A stretch of DNA of 64,000 nucleotides from Haloferax massiliensis (GCF_001368915.1 NZ_CSTE01000002.1:847130-911129), one strand, 5' to 3'. Positions 8,106 through 15,640 are shown, counted from the first letter of the stretch. The notes: generated by a model not told the origin, from the letters alone. Program-made: numbers and translations.

Positions 8106-9203
8106 GTGCGTGTCGGACTCGTCGTCTACGGCCCGCTCGACGGTCGCTCCGGCGGCTATCGCTACGACTCCGAACTCGTCCGCGGACTCCGCGCCGCCGG
8201 CGACGACGTGACCGTCGTCTCGCTCCCCGAGCGGCCGTACCGAACGAGACTCCGAGACAACCTCACCGCCGTCCGCCGCCTCCGGAGCCTCGACGCCGAC
8301 GTGCTCCTACAGGACGAACTGTGTCACCCCTCGCTCGTCGGCGCGAACGCCCTGCTCGACGACGGCGTTCCGGTCGTCTCGGTCGTCCACCACCTCCACT
8401 CGCTGGAGCGGTTTCGGTGGTGGCGACGACGCGCCAGACGCGCCGTCGAGAGCCGGTATCTCCGCTCCGCCGACGCGTTCGTGTTCAACAGCGAGACGAC
8501 GAAACGGACGGTCGCGGCCGTCACCGACCCCGAACCGAGCGTCGTGGCGCACCCGGCCGGCGACCGCTTTTCGTCGTTCGGCGCGCCCCTCGGCGACGAC
8601 GAGATACGGGCGCGCGCCGCCGACGGCCCGCTCCGAATCGTCACGGTCTGCAACCTCGAACCGCGGAAGAACGTCGACGGCCTGCTCCGCGGCCTCGCCC
8701 GCGTCCGCGGCGACTGGGAGCTAACCGTCGTCGGCGCGCCGGTCGACGGCGATTACGCCGACTCCCTCTCGACGCTCGCCGTTGACCGCGGCATCGACGA
8801 CCGCGTGACCTTCGCGGGCCGGCTCTCGGACGCCGACCTCGCGGCGACGCTCCGGGAGTCCCACCTGTTCGCGCTCCCCTCGCACTACGAGGGGTTCGGC
8901 ATCGCCGCGGTCGAGGCGATGGGGTTCGGCCTCCCGGCGCTCGTCTCGTCGGCCGGCGGCGCGGGCGAACTCGTCGCGCACCGCGAGAACGGCTTCCTCG
9001 TGGACCCGACCGACTCGGCCGAAATCACCGACGCGGTGGCCCCGCTGTGTCGGAATCGGCGGCGACTGCAGTCGCTGTCGCTTTCGGCCCGCGACCGATT
9101 CCTCGCGCACCCGACGTGGGACGAGACGGCGGCGACGATTCGCTCGTTCCTGCTCGATATCGTTGGGGATGCAGACGCGGCGTCGCATCCGAACCGCGAT
9201 TAG
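8106..9203 (+). CDS. Glycosyltransferase family 4
   Basis: 365 aa with a GTG start one base after the preceding stop. It has a GT-B fold: N-terminal MRVGLVVYGPLDGRSGGYRYD, the nucleotide-sugar site in the C-terminal half (VCNLEPRKNVDGLLRGLA), and the EX7E signature in YEGFGIAAVEAMGFG (about residues 262-276). GT4 enzymes are retaining glycosyltransferases using UDP- or GDP-sugars. Being last in the arfA operon, it may glycosylate a small molecule made by the upstream enzymes. Surface-glycan synthesis is the alternative. The 3' end overlaps the convergent MFS gene by 4 bp. Confidence 0.9.
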   Translation: MRVGLVVYGPLDGRSGGYRYDSELVRGLRAAGDDVTVVSLPERPYRTRLRDNLTAVRRLRSLDADVLLQDELCHPSLVGANALLDDGVPVVSVVHHLHSLERFRWWRRRARRAVESRYLRSADAFVFNSETTKRTVAAVTDPEPSVVAHPAGDRFSSFGAPLGDDEIRARAADGPLRIVTVCNLEPRKNVDGLLRGLARVRGDWELTVVGAPVDGDYADSLSTLAVDRGIDDRVTFAGRLSDADLAATLRESHLFALPSHYEGFGIAAVEAMGFGLPALVSSAGGAGELVAHRENGFLVDPTDSAEITDAVAPLCRNRRRLQSLSLSARDRFLAHPTWDETAATIRSFLLDIVGDADAASHPNRD

Positions 9204-10510
9204 CCGCCGGCGGGCGCGGGACCGCCACCGCCACCGCCGCCACCGCCGTCGGCATCGACGGTTTCTCCGACCTGCGTGTAAACGAGGAAGAGCCCGACCG
9301 CGCCGAGCGCGGTCGCGGCCACGAAGGGGACCGCGAAGCCGAAGCCGACGAGGACGCCCGAGAACAGCGCGCCGATGGCGACGCCGAGGCCGAACCCCAT
9401 CGTGAGAATCGAGAGCGTCGACCCCGACTGGCCCGCCTTGGCGAGGTCGCCCGCGAGGGCGAGCGAGGGGGCGAAGACGGCCGCGACCGCGACGCCCTGC
9501 AGGAACCGCGCGAGAATCATCAGCCCCGGCGTCTGGACGAACCCCTGTGCGAGCGTCGTCGGCAACAGGAGGACGAAGCCGCCGACGAGGAACGGCCGCC
9601 GCCCGTAGCGGTCGCTCAGTCGGCCGATGGGGTACTGGAAGACCACGTTGGCGAGGACCGTCGCGCCGAACTGCACCGAAAACAGGAACGTCCCCTGGTC
9701 GAGGTGCTCGTTGATGACGTTGGCCAGCGGGGCGTACATGGCGATGCTCAGCGCCATCACGACGGTGGCGACGCCGAGGGCGAACACCGGGTCGAGGCCT
9801 GACCCGTCTGGGTTCCGCACCGAAAGCGAGATGTCGTCGGCCGCCTCGCTGTCGGTCCGTTCGGGGTCCTCGATGAGCAGTACGATGAGGACGAAACTGA
9901 CCGCCGCGCCGACGACGGCGACGAGGAACGCGGCGTCGAAGCCGGATAGCTCGACGCCGGCGACCGAGTAGGGGCCGGCGGTGACCACGCCGCCGGCGAC
10001 GAGCGGGCCGGTCCCGAAGCCGAGCAGTCGGAAGGTGTTGAACAGGCCGAAGTTGCCGCCGCGTTCGTCTTCCCCGGAGAGTTCGTTCACGAGCGCCACC
10101 GTGACCGGGATGGTAAACGCCGCGCCGATGCCCTGCAACGCGCGCATGACGAGTATCGAGCCGTAGTCCGCGAACACGAGGTAGCCGGCGCTCCCGACGG
10201 CGACGAGCGCGAGGCCGGTCAGGAGAAAGACCCGCCGCCGTCCCGTCCGGTCCGACAGCGACCCCGTGAACGGCTGGCTCAAGCTGTTGAGAAAGCCGAA
10301 AAGCGAGAGCACGACGCCGATGAGGAGCTCGGTCGAGAGGGGCAACCCGACGGGGCCGAGCGGGAGCGTCGTCCCGACGAACGACGGCATCGACACCAAC
10401 TGGCTCCCGATGTACAACGGGAGGACGACGACCAGAAACGAGTTGGCGAGGGCGTCGACCATCCGGGCCAGCGCGAGCGCGAGAATCCGCGTGTCGACGT
10501 TCGGGCGCAT
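9200..10510 (-). CDS. Major facilitator superfamily transporter
   Basis: 436 aa with about 12 membrane helices. MFS signature loops follow helix 2 in each half: SQPFTGSLSDRTGRRRVF (about residue 80) and YPIGRLSDRYGRRPF (about residue 305). Helix 5 has the GIGAAFTIP segment typical of drug/metabolite exporters. The C-terminus ends in a poly-Gly tail, probably disordered. Likely a proton-coupled efflux pump; substrate unknown. It meets the glycosyltransferase gene tail to tail with 4 bp overlap. Confidence 0.9.
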   Translation of the reverse strand: MRPNVDTRILALALARMVDALANSFLVVVLPLYIGSQLVSMPSFVGTTLPLGPVGLPLSTELLIGVVLSLFGFLNSLSQPFTGSLSDRTGRRRVFLLTGLALVAVGSAGYLVFADYGSILVMRALQGIGAAFTIPVTVALVNELSGEDERGGNFGLFNTFRLLGFGTGPLVAGGVVTAGPYSVAGVELSGFDAAFLVAVVGAAVSFVLIVLLIEDPERTDSEAADDISLSVRNPDGSGLDPVFALGVATVVMALSIAMYAPLANVINEHLDQGTFLFSVQFGATVLANVVFQYPIGRLSDRYGRRPFLVGGFVLLLPTTLAQGFVQTPGLMILARFLQGVAVAAVFAPSLALAGDLAKAGQSGSTLSILTMGFGLGVAIGALFSGVLVGFGFAVPFVAATALGAVGLFLVYTQVGETVDADGGGGGGGGGPAPAGG

Positions 10511-10608
10511 CGTCGCCCGCTACGGCCCTCCGGCGTATCAAGCTACGCGCCCCAGCGACCCTCGCCGCGAGGTACGCGGACGCCGGCCGTGCTGGCGTGG
10601 CCCCGACC

Positions 10609-11094
10609 TCAGTCGCGGTCGGCCCGGACCCACTCTTGGAGCGTGAAGCCCTCGTAGTCGGTCGCGACGTCGAGTACCCACTCGTCGTCGTCCCACTCGG
10701 GATAGAACGCGTCGCCCTCGTACTCGCCGGGGACGCGGCTCAGCACCATCCGGTCGAGGTGGGGCTGGAACAGCGCGTAGATGGCGGCGCCGCCGATGAC
10801 GTAGGCCGTCTCCGCGCCCAGCGACTCCGCGATGTCGACCGCGTCCTCGACGCTCGCCGCGCGGTGGGCGGTGTCGACCGCGAAGGACCGTTCGCTTCGG
10901 CTCATGACGATTTGGGCGCTCCCCGGCAGGTCGTCGCGCATCGACTCGAACGTCGTCCGGCCGAGGACGACCGGGTCGTCGGCGATGCGGGCGCGGTACT
11001 GCGCTTTGTCGGCGGGAATGCTCGGCCACGGGAGTTCGCCGTCGCGGCCGATGACGCGGTTCTCGGCGAGCGCGGCGACAGAGACGAGTTCCAT
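10609..11094 (-). CDS. hdrA: Dihydrofolate reductase
   Basis: 161 aa beginning [16 protein letters not shown]. All DHFR motifs are present: [14 protein letters not shown] at the substrate/NADPH site, [20 protein letters not shown] and [16 protein letters not shown]. The sequence is, from memory, nearly identical to the H. volcanii HdrA enzyme, the trimethoprim-sensitive halophilic DHFR, with scattered substitutions. It reduces dihydrofolate with NADPH for thymidylate and purine synthesis. An extra ATG lies one codon upstream. No thymidylate synthase gene is adjacent. Confidence 0.95.
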   Translation of the reverse strand: MELVSVAALAENRVIGRDGELPWPSIPADKAQYRARIADDPVVLGRTTFESMRDDLPGSAQIVMSRSERSFAVDTAHRAASVEDAVDIAESLGAETAYVIGGAAIYALFQPHLDRMVLSRVPGEYEGDAFYPEWDDDEWVLDVATDYEGFTLQEWVRADRD

Positions 11095-11183
11095 CACTCA
11101 CCCCTCGGGCGCGGGAGAGAAAATCGTTGTGCAGCGGCGACGTCGCCGCGGTCGGCGGGGCCGCGACGCGACCGCCCCGGCAC

Positions 11184-11564
11184 TCAGCCGCTCCGGTCGA
11201 CGATGCGCCGGCAGTCCTCGATGAACCAAAGCAGGTCGGTCCCCGCGTCGGTTCCGACACTGATGATGATTCGCTCCGTCTCGGAGAAGGGAAACTGCAG
11301 GACGAACGCGTTCTCGTAGTAGTAGACGACGGCGCGGCGCTCGCCGGCGGGCGGCGAGTCGACGCTGGGAGCCGAAAGCGGCGTTTCGACCCGGAGGTCG
11401 GAGACGACGTCGGCCAGCGTCCGTTCGGTGTACCGCTCCGAGAGGTCGTCGCGGATGTATTCCAGTTCGTACCCGTCGCCATCGGCGATGACGACCGTCC
11501 GGAGTTCGTCGCCGATGCGCCTGCTCAGGTACTCGGCGAGTCGATGCGCTGTGTCCCGTACCAT
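11184..11564 (-). CDS. Haloarchaeal conserved hypothetical protein, 126 aa
   Basis: A small acidic protein with no known catalytic motif. It has an alpha/beta pattern with RTVVIADGDGYELEYIRDDL and a hydrophobic YYYENAFVLQFPF strand, and ends in the LLWFIEDCRR helix. It resembles DUF7522-type haloarchaeal proteins often found near regulators, but I am not certain of the family. Its start is 105 bp from the divergent membrane-protein gene at 11670. Cytosolic; function unknown. Confidence 0.7.
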   Translation of the reverse strand: MVRDTAHRLAEYLSRRIGDELRTVVIADGDGYELEYIRDDLSERYTERTLADVVSDLRVETPLSAPSVDSPPAGERRAVVYYYENAFVLQFPFSETERIIISVGTDAGTDLLWFIEDCRRIVDRSG

Positions 11565-11669
11565 ACCGCGCCGTCACCCCGAGCGGCTATAATTGATTGG
11601 TATTTTTGTGGTAATATCTTCCGGGTCGGGCGCCAATTCTTTTCAAACGAGCGACAGAGGTTGCGACGC

Positions 11670-11927
11670 ATGGAGAAACAGTCGCGGAATCTCCGCCGTG
11701 ACGGCGCGTTGGTTCTCGTCGGACTCGCGGGACTGGTTGCGCTCAGCGTGTCGGTTCCGGCGGACTCGGTCGCTGGCGCGGCCGGGGTTCTCCGGGGCGC
11801 GCTCCTCGGTGGGTTCGTTTCGGTGATGGCGTCCGGCGTCTTCCGCGTGGACGACGAACAGGCGCTTCGCTTGGTGGTCGTCGTGGCCGCGGGCGCTGTG
11901 CTGGGCTCTCTCGCGCTTCTCCTGTGA
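11670..11927 (+). CDS. Small membrane protein, 85 aa
   Basis: It begins MEKQSRNLRRDGALVLVG, a basic N-terminus followed by three hydrophobic segments (about residues 13-27, 32-55 and 65-85). Positive residues before helix 1 suggest an inside N-terminus. Upstream sequence is AT-rich (around 11590-11640) with TATA-like stretches. No family recognised. It is the last chromosomal gene before the integrated element's left boundary, 79 bp further on. Confidence 0.6.
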   Translation: MEKQSRNLRRDGALVLVGLAGLVALSVSVPADSVAGAAGVLRGALLGGFVSVMASGVFRVDDEQALRLVVVVAAGAVLGSLALLL

Positions 11928-12006
11928 GTACGGGTTCGTGGTTCTGGGGGAGAACGTACCTCCCGGAGTGGTGGTAAACCTCCCCGAGAGCGTCGCTACT
12001 CCGTGA

Positions 12007-12051
12007 TAAAACCCTGCGGTAGAATTAATATTAGAGTGGCCCGGAGGGATT
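12007..12051 (+). repeat. Left attachment-site repeat (degenerate tRNA-Trp 3' end and trailer)
   Basis: About 45 bp that repeats the sequence at 19320-19366. The first 33 bp match at 30 positions (common core ACCCTGCG, TAGAATTAA, TTAGAGTGG). The shared CCGGAGGGATT then follows, with a one-base gap between the two blocks. The right copy contains the true 3' end of tRNA-Trp; this left copy has lost the T-loop, so it is the decayed partial copy left by integration. Confidence 0.8.
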
Positions 12052-12399
12052 CGACGTTCTGATCCCCGGTTTTGTCGCGTTCTCGCGTCTCTTCTTTCGA
12101 ATGAGCGAAACTGGGCGAATGAACGAATCCTAGCGCAGTCTGTCGATTGGCAAGGTGAGCGAATCAGTTAGATCGAGCCTGTCGAAGTCATTAGGAACTG
12201 ACAGAGATCGCGTGACTCGGACAGAGAGATGTGTTCAGCACGGCCCGCTCATTCAGTTTAAGAATGCTCGATTGAATCAACCGGTAGATAGGTGTGCAGA
12301 ACGGGACAGTCTGATCAATGTCTGTACAATGATTGGTCAATTTAGAAGAAGTATTACCACTACCTCGGCCGAAGGTCATCTCAGGGGGTACTCATCAAA
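12052..12399. other. AT-richer region at left end of the element
   Basis: No convincing gene. A 98-aa ORF (12155-12451) has no haloarchaeal codon bias or recognisable domain. Three loose copies of a GAATGARCGAA-like motif occur at about 12099, 12118 and 12155 and could be remnants of iterons or protein sites. Probably decayed element DNA. Confidence 0.4.
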
Positions 12400-12522
12400 A
12401 TGCTCGACTACTTACCGCACGTTGTTGACGTTGCGCTCAGTTCTGAGCTAGGCGCTATGGCCTTAGAACTAGCCAGCGTTGGTGTCGTCTTCACTGCACT
12501 GTTCAAACGAACAACTGAGTAA
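12400..12522 (+). CDS. Possible 40-aa small protein in the element
   Basis: It reads MLDYLPHVVDVALSSELG then a hydrophobic helix (ALELASVGVVFTALF) and a basic end. An AGGGGG purine run lies about 10 bp before the ATG and could be a ribosome-binding site. The size and single hydrophobic helix fit many small haloarchaeal membrane peptides. It could equally be a chance ORF in decayed DNA. The following toxin remnant is in the same frame, directly after this stop. Confidence 0.4.
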   Translation: MLDYLPHVVDVALSSELGAMALELASVGVVFTALFKRTTE

Positions 12523-12669
12523 ATCAGACCACGGGCGCAGCGTGGTAATGAGCGACATGCCGGGTCCGAAGTCGAGATAATCGACTTCCCTGGGATGCTG
12601 ACGCTCTACGACCGGTTCAAAGAAGAGGCCGAGGAGATGTCGTCCATCTCTTGGGACTGGGAAACGTGA
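12523..12669 (+). pseudogene. 3' remnant of a TumE/DUF6516-like toxin gene
   Basis: The frame directly upstream of the antitoxin-like gene reads ERHAGSEVEIIDFPGM then LTLYDRFKEEAEEM to a TGA at 12667. It looks like the C-terminal third of a TumE/DUF6516-type protein, the usual partner of HVO_A0114/TumA-type regulators. No start codon or N-terminal domain is present upstream, where the frame runs into a stop at 12520. I infer that the toxin was truncated while its partner stayed intact. The family assignment is from pattern and neighbourhood only. Confidence 0.45.
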
Positions 12670-12692
12670 GAGATCACGGCAAGGAGACAGAC

Positions 12693-13097
12693 ATGATGAA
12701 GCTCAAAGTGACGGTTGGAGAGGGGAACAACCTCGATAAAAGTACGAGACAGCGGCTCAAGGCGGCTCAAGCAGGCGAAGAACTCGAAGACGCTCAGCCG
12801 GTGCTGAACTTCGACTCGTTCGAAGAACTCAGTCGACTGCTCAGCCCGAAGAACCTCGAACTGCTAGAGGCGATTTCCGAGTCCGAGCCAGACAGCATCC
12901 GCGAAGCCGCGGAGTTGGTGAATCGTGACTACAAGCAGGTTCACCGGAACCTGACTGAGCTGGCCGACATCGGTGTCATCGACTTCGAAGGCGATGGGCC
13001 GGGACTCCCGAAGAAACCCATACTCACCTACGACGGCCTCAAAATCGACCTTCCGTTCAAGGACTCGAACAACAACGTCGGTGCCGCCACGCCGTAG
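12693..13097 (+). CDS. HVO_A0114-type winged-helix regulator, probable antitoxin
   Basis: 134 aa from the ATG at 12693, which has an AAGGAG purine run 6 bp upstream. A GTG at 12666 overlapping the toxin remnant's TGA would give 143 aa. The protein has NFDSFEELSRLLSPKNLELLEAI, then a winged helix (REAAELVNRDYKQVHRNLTELADIGVIDF) and a beta wing with PKKPILTYDGLKID. This matches the HVO_A0114/TumA family, which is paired with TumE-type toxins and represses its own operon. Here the toxin partner seems truncated. Confidence 0.75.
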   Translation: MMKLKVTVGEGNNLDKSTRQRLKAAQAGEELEDAQPVLNFDSFEELSRLLSPKNLELLEAISESEPDSIREAAELVNRDYKQVHRNLTELADIGVIDFEGDGPGLPKKPILTYDGLKIDLPFKDSNNNVGAATP

Positions 13098-13106
13098 CCT
13101 GTGAGA

Positions 13107-13150
13107 TTGACCACCTCCCGCGCTGAGGCGCGAGGATTCCTACCGCTGGA
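13107..13150 (-). mobile_element. Orphan IS200/IS605 (IS1341-type) right-end-like hairpin
   Basis: On the minus strand this reads GGAATCCTCGCGCCTCAGCGCGGG then AGGTGGTCAA. That is the typical 3' end following tnpB genes in halophilic archaea: a CGCGC/GCGCG stem with a 4-nt loop and a terminal GTCAA. No tnpA or tnpB is within the window, so this is a lone end or a solo omega-RNA-like relic. It may also act as a transcription terminator between the convergent genes on either side. Confidence 0.5.
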
Positions 13151-13170
13151 TTGGGATCGTTAATAGATTG

Positions 13171-13470
13171 TCAGAAGTCGTATCGCTTGTGGGCATCATC
13201 GATTGGTAATATCTCGAGGATGCGAACCTCTCTTTCCTCTTCCAAGACGGTGTAAATCGCTGTGTAGGTCCGCGAGACGTGCATTCGGAACCTATCGCGT
13301 CGCCCGTCGATGGGCAACTTCTCTTTATCCCCGCGTCCGCGCCCCGGATATGGGTTCTCACTCAGGTACCCCAGCTTCTCCTTGCAAATTCGTGTCGTCT
13401 TCTCATCGGCGACATTCAAGAACTCGCGTGGTTGATCAGCAAGAAGAACAGCGTGGTCGTCCTCAGACAT
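13171..13470 (-). CDS. RelE-family toxin
   Basis: 99 aa from MSEDDHAV (an upstream in-frame ATG at 13476 is possible). The beta-sheet RelE fold is visible: LGYLSENPYPGRGRGDKEKLP, RDRFRMHVSRTYTAIYTVLEEEREVRILEI and a short C-terminal helix with DDAHKRY. The basic RDRFR strand and the final H/R/Y residues are the usual RNase residues of RelE, an mRNA interferase acting at the ribosomal A site. Its ATG overlaps the antitoxin stop by 8 bp. Confidence 0.85.
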   Translation of the reverse strand: MSEDDHAVLLADQPREFLNVADEKTTRICKEKLGYLSENPYPGRGRGDKEKLPIDGRRDRFRMHVSRTYTAIYTVLEEEREVRILEILPIDDAHKRYDF

Positions 13471-13657
13471 CCTCAAGAGAGGTTAGATCATCACTATCTG
13501 CGTCCTCCAACTCTTGGAAGCGCTTTTCGAGGTCCTCACGACGACGACTTTGGGCAAGTTCCTTGAGGAGATCGTCGTATGTCTGCCCCGGCTTTTTCAG
13601 TTCGTGAAGTTCCTCCCGAGTCTCTTCGGTCACCGGGATTCGTTTGTCAGCGGACAT
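13463..13657 (-). CDS. RelB-like antitoxin
   Basis: 64 aa. The N-terminal IPVTEETREELHELKK looks like a short ribbon-helix-helix-type DNA-binding segment with YDDLLKELAQ, followed by an acidic helix (RREDLEKRFQELEDAD) that would wrap the toxin. It overlaps the RelE-family gene by 8 bp, as in autoregulated relBE operons. Similar haloarchaeal antitoxins are annotated as DUF7557. Confidence 0.8.
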   Translation of the reverse strand: MSADKRIPVTEETREELHELKKPGQTYDDLLKELAQSRRREDLEKRFQELEDADSDDLTSLEDV

Positions 13658-13703
13658 GCGTTGTAAGGGCGTATCGCCTTGACAGTATTAACCGTTTTGT
13701 CAC

Positions 13704-13895
13704 TCACGGCTCGACGAGTCGATACCGGGTCCCTCGCGTCGCGCCTTCTTGTTCGATGAGTCGGTACCGTTCGAGCGCACCGAGATACCGACGACGGGTC
13801 GCCTTCGACTTCGGTGCGGCTTCGAAGCCGTCGACGCGCTGGATCTGGTCTGCTTCAGCGCGTTCTCCCGCGCGCTTCGAGGGCGCGAGACTCAC
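13704..13895 (-). CDS. Small winged-helix-like protein or fragment
   Basis: 63 aa with a GTG start. After a basic N-terminus it reads RVDGFEAAPKSKATRRRYLGALERYRLIEQEG, ending GTRYRLVEP, which resembles the recognition helix and wing of a MarR-type regulator without the first helices. It may be a truncated regulator or a small accessory DNA-binding protein near the integrase. Its start is 47 bp from the antitoxin start region. Low certainty. Confidence 0.45.
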   Translation of the reverse strand: MSLAPSKRAGERAEADQIQRVDGFEAAPKSKATRRRYLGALERYRLIEQEGATRGTRYRLVEP

Positions 13896-14059
13896 GCGGA
13901 ATCACCGCCTGAGAGGGGACTAACGTAAGGTGAGCGCGGTTGCTCTCTTCCTTTATTACTCCCTACGAAAAGGTTATTTTAGGTATGGGGCCGGAGGGTT
14001 GAGTAAAATCGGCAGACAGCGGCACGGTGCCCCGTGAAACTGCCGAACTCTCGCATCCC

Positions 14060-15097
14060 TCAGTCATGGTTCTGGATGTCGAGAGATGCGCTCAGTTCAC
14101 GACGCCGCTCACGGAACCGCTCGTGCACGTCCGCCTTATCGTAGTACCGCCGAATCGTCGAAGGCGTCGCGTTCACACGCTCAGCCACCAGTTCGATAGG
14201 CACACCGCGGTCGAGTTGCCACGTAATCGACCCCGTCCGAATCGCGTGCGGCGACCGAGAAGACGGGCACTTGCTTCCAGCGCCGCGAGTCGTGTACGAA
14301 CACGCGTGACGCTCCCGACCGTGGGGGCAATCTCTGTACAGACACGGTTGCGTCCCGAGGTACGACCACGACCGAATCGTCGTCCGCGACGGTCGCCCCT
14401 GTCGGCAGGAGAACAGCGGTTGACGCCCATACTCGTCGCGCTTGTCCGACCGCTCACGAGCGATGTACTCGTCGAGAGCATCGACCACTGGCTCAGGGAG
14501 ACCGACGACACGCTCGCCGTCCTCCTTGTTCTTCAGCGGCGTCTCAGTCTCCGGCTGGTGACGGAACTCCAGCGACCGTTCTTCCCTATCGAAATCGCCG
14601 AGGTCGAGCGCCCGGATGCCGCCCATCCGAGCGCCCGTGTGCCACGTCACCTCCAGAAACGCGTGCCACGCCGTTCCGTAGAGCCGACGAGACTCACGGT
14701 ACATCGACAGCAGGTTCAGCGCGTCCTCAGCGGCCAGCGTCTCGTCGCTGGTCTGCTGGGCCTTCGACAGCTTCGGCACCTTGATTTTGTCCAGCAGGTC
14801 CGGGTCTACGGCCTCGATGCGGTGGCAGTACTTCACCAGTTGCCGCAGTGCGACAACCGCACCCTTCACCGTCGACGGCGACATTCCCTGTCTCTCACGG
14901 TACGCCTGATACTCGTCGACGAGCCAGCCGTTCAAGTCCGCCATCGACTCCACGTTCTCCGACTCGCACCAGTGAACGAACGCGTTCAGCCGATTCCGGT
15001 ACGACCGAATCGTCGCTTTCGCCTGTGTCTGCGCCCGTCGAGCAAGGAACCGCTCACGCGCTTCACGCGGTGAGAGGTCCCGCAGTTCGTCGCTCAT
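14060..15097 (-). CDS. Tyrosine recombinase / integrase
   Basis: 345 aa. The N-terminal SAM-like core-binding domain (about residues 15-105, TIRSYRNRLNAFVHWCESENV) precedes the catalytic domain. That domain has the first Arg in HTGARMGGIRALDLGDF, HxxR in SPHAIRTGSITW, and the nucleophilic Tyr near IRRYYDKADVHE. Between them sits a four-cysteine insert (C-x4-C-x8-C-x9-C, from PCLYRDCPHG), probably zinc-binding. It most likely integrates and excises the surrounding element at tRNA-Trp. Its ATG overlaps the TGA of the preceding 63-aa gene. Confidence 0.92.
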   Translation of the reverse strand: MSDELRDLSPREARERFLARRAQTQAKATIRSYRNRLNAFVHWCESENVESMADLNGWLVDEYQAYRERQGMSPSTVKGAVVALRQLVKYCHRIEAVDPDLLDKIKVPKLSKAQQTSDETLAAEDALNLLSMYRESRRLYGTAWHAFLEVTWHTGARMGGIRALDLGDFDREERSLEFRHQPETETPLKNKEDGERVVGLPEPVVDALDEYIARERSDKRDEYGRQPLFSCRQGRPSRTTIRSWSYLGTQPCLYRDCPHGRERHACSYTTRGAGSKCPSSRSPHAIRTGSITWQLDRGVPIELVAERVNATPSTIRRYYDKADVHERFRERRRELSASLDIQNHD

Positions 15098-15288
15098 CAC
15101 AGCACCTCCCGCGTCACCCGCCGGGTGTTCACCTCGGCGTCGAGGAACTCGGCCAGTCTCTCCGCGTCGATCTCCTCCGGCGTCACGAAGATAATCGACT
15201 CGTCGAAACCGAAGGTCGCGCTTCGACCATCGGCGAGGGCTTCCCGCTGTTCCTCGGACAGCTGAAGCACGGTGAGTTCCTTACTCAT
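15097..15288 (-). CDS. Small acidic protein upstream of the integrase
   Basis: 63 aa: ELTVLQLSEEQREALADGR, a central FDESIIFVTPEEIDAERLAEF and a basic end. No known domain. It shares its stop with the integrase start (single-base overlap), so it is translated in the same operon. Such small partners are common upstream of haloarchaeal element integrases and may regulate recombination. Function unknown. Confidence 0.65.
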   Translation of the reverse strand: MSKELTVLQLSEEQREALADGRSATFGFDESIIFVTPEEIDAERLAEFLDAEVNTRRVTREVL

Positions 15289-15640
15289 CGTGCCGCACCT
15301 CCGGTTCGGCTACACTCCGTTCGCTACGCTTACGGTGGGGGCTTTCGTAGGGTGTCATGGGTTCTTGGTTCCGAGGCTCCAAACTCCCGGATTCCTGATT
15401 TCTGGGTTCGATGGCTTCGGTATCGGGACCGGAACGCACGGGGAGCGTCCTGTCAGACTGTTTCTCTCCGTGCCGGACCTTCAACCGAGAGAGACGTTGG
15501 TGGGTAGACGTATAAACCCCAAATCCACTCCCCGGAGTGAAAGTGAAGGTTCTAGCGAAAGTGAAACTCAGACGTGCCGTCGAGGTCGATTCTGCCGGGA
15601 TTCGTAGGGGTTCAAGGCCCCTCGGATTGTTGTTGAACAT
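15281..15640 (-). CDS. Doubtful 119-aa ORF with a short internal repeat
   Basis: It overlaps the start of the 63-aa gene by 8 bp, which suggests translational coupling. Its composition is Ser/Arg/Pro-rich and unlike neighbouring proteins. It contains an EPRNQE repeat (EPRNQESGSLEPRNQEP). No domain is visible. It may be a fast-evolving element protein or a fortuitous frame in the integrase leader. Confidence 0.3.
   Translation of the reverse strand: MFNNNPRGLEPLRIPAESTSTARLSFTFARTFTFTPGSGFGVYTSTHQRLSRLKVRHGEKQSDRTLPVRSGPDTEAIEPRNQESGSLEPRNQEPMTPYESPHRKRSERSVAEPEVRHDE

Noticed and set aside
12155..12451. 98-aa ORF at the left end of the element
   Set aside because: Cys/Arg-rich with no domain, no start signal and it overlaps the better 40-aa ORF in another frame.
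15590..15640. tRNA-like T-arm (AGGGGTTCAAGGCCCCT) on the plus strand
   Set aside because: Only the T-arm fits. No acceptor, D or anticodon arm could be drawn around it, so it is not a tRNA gene.
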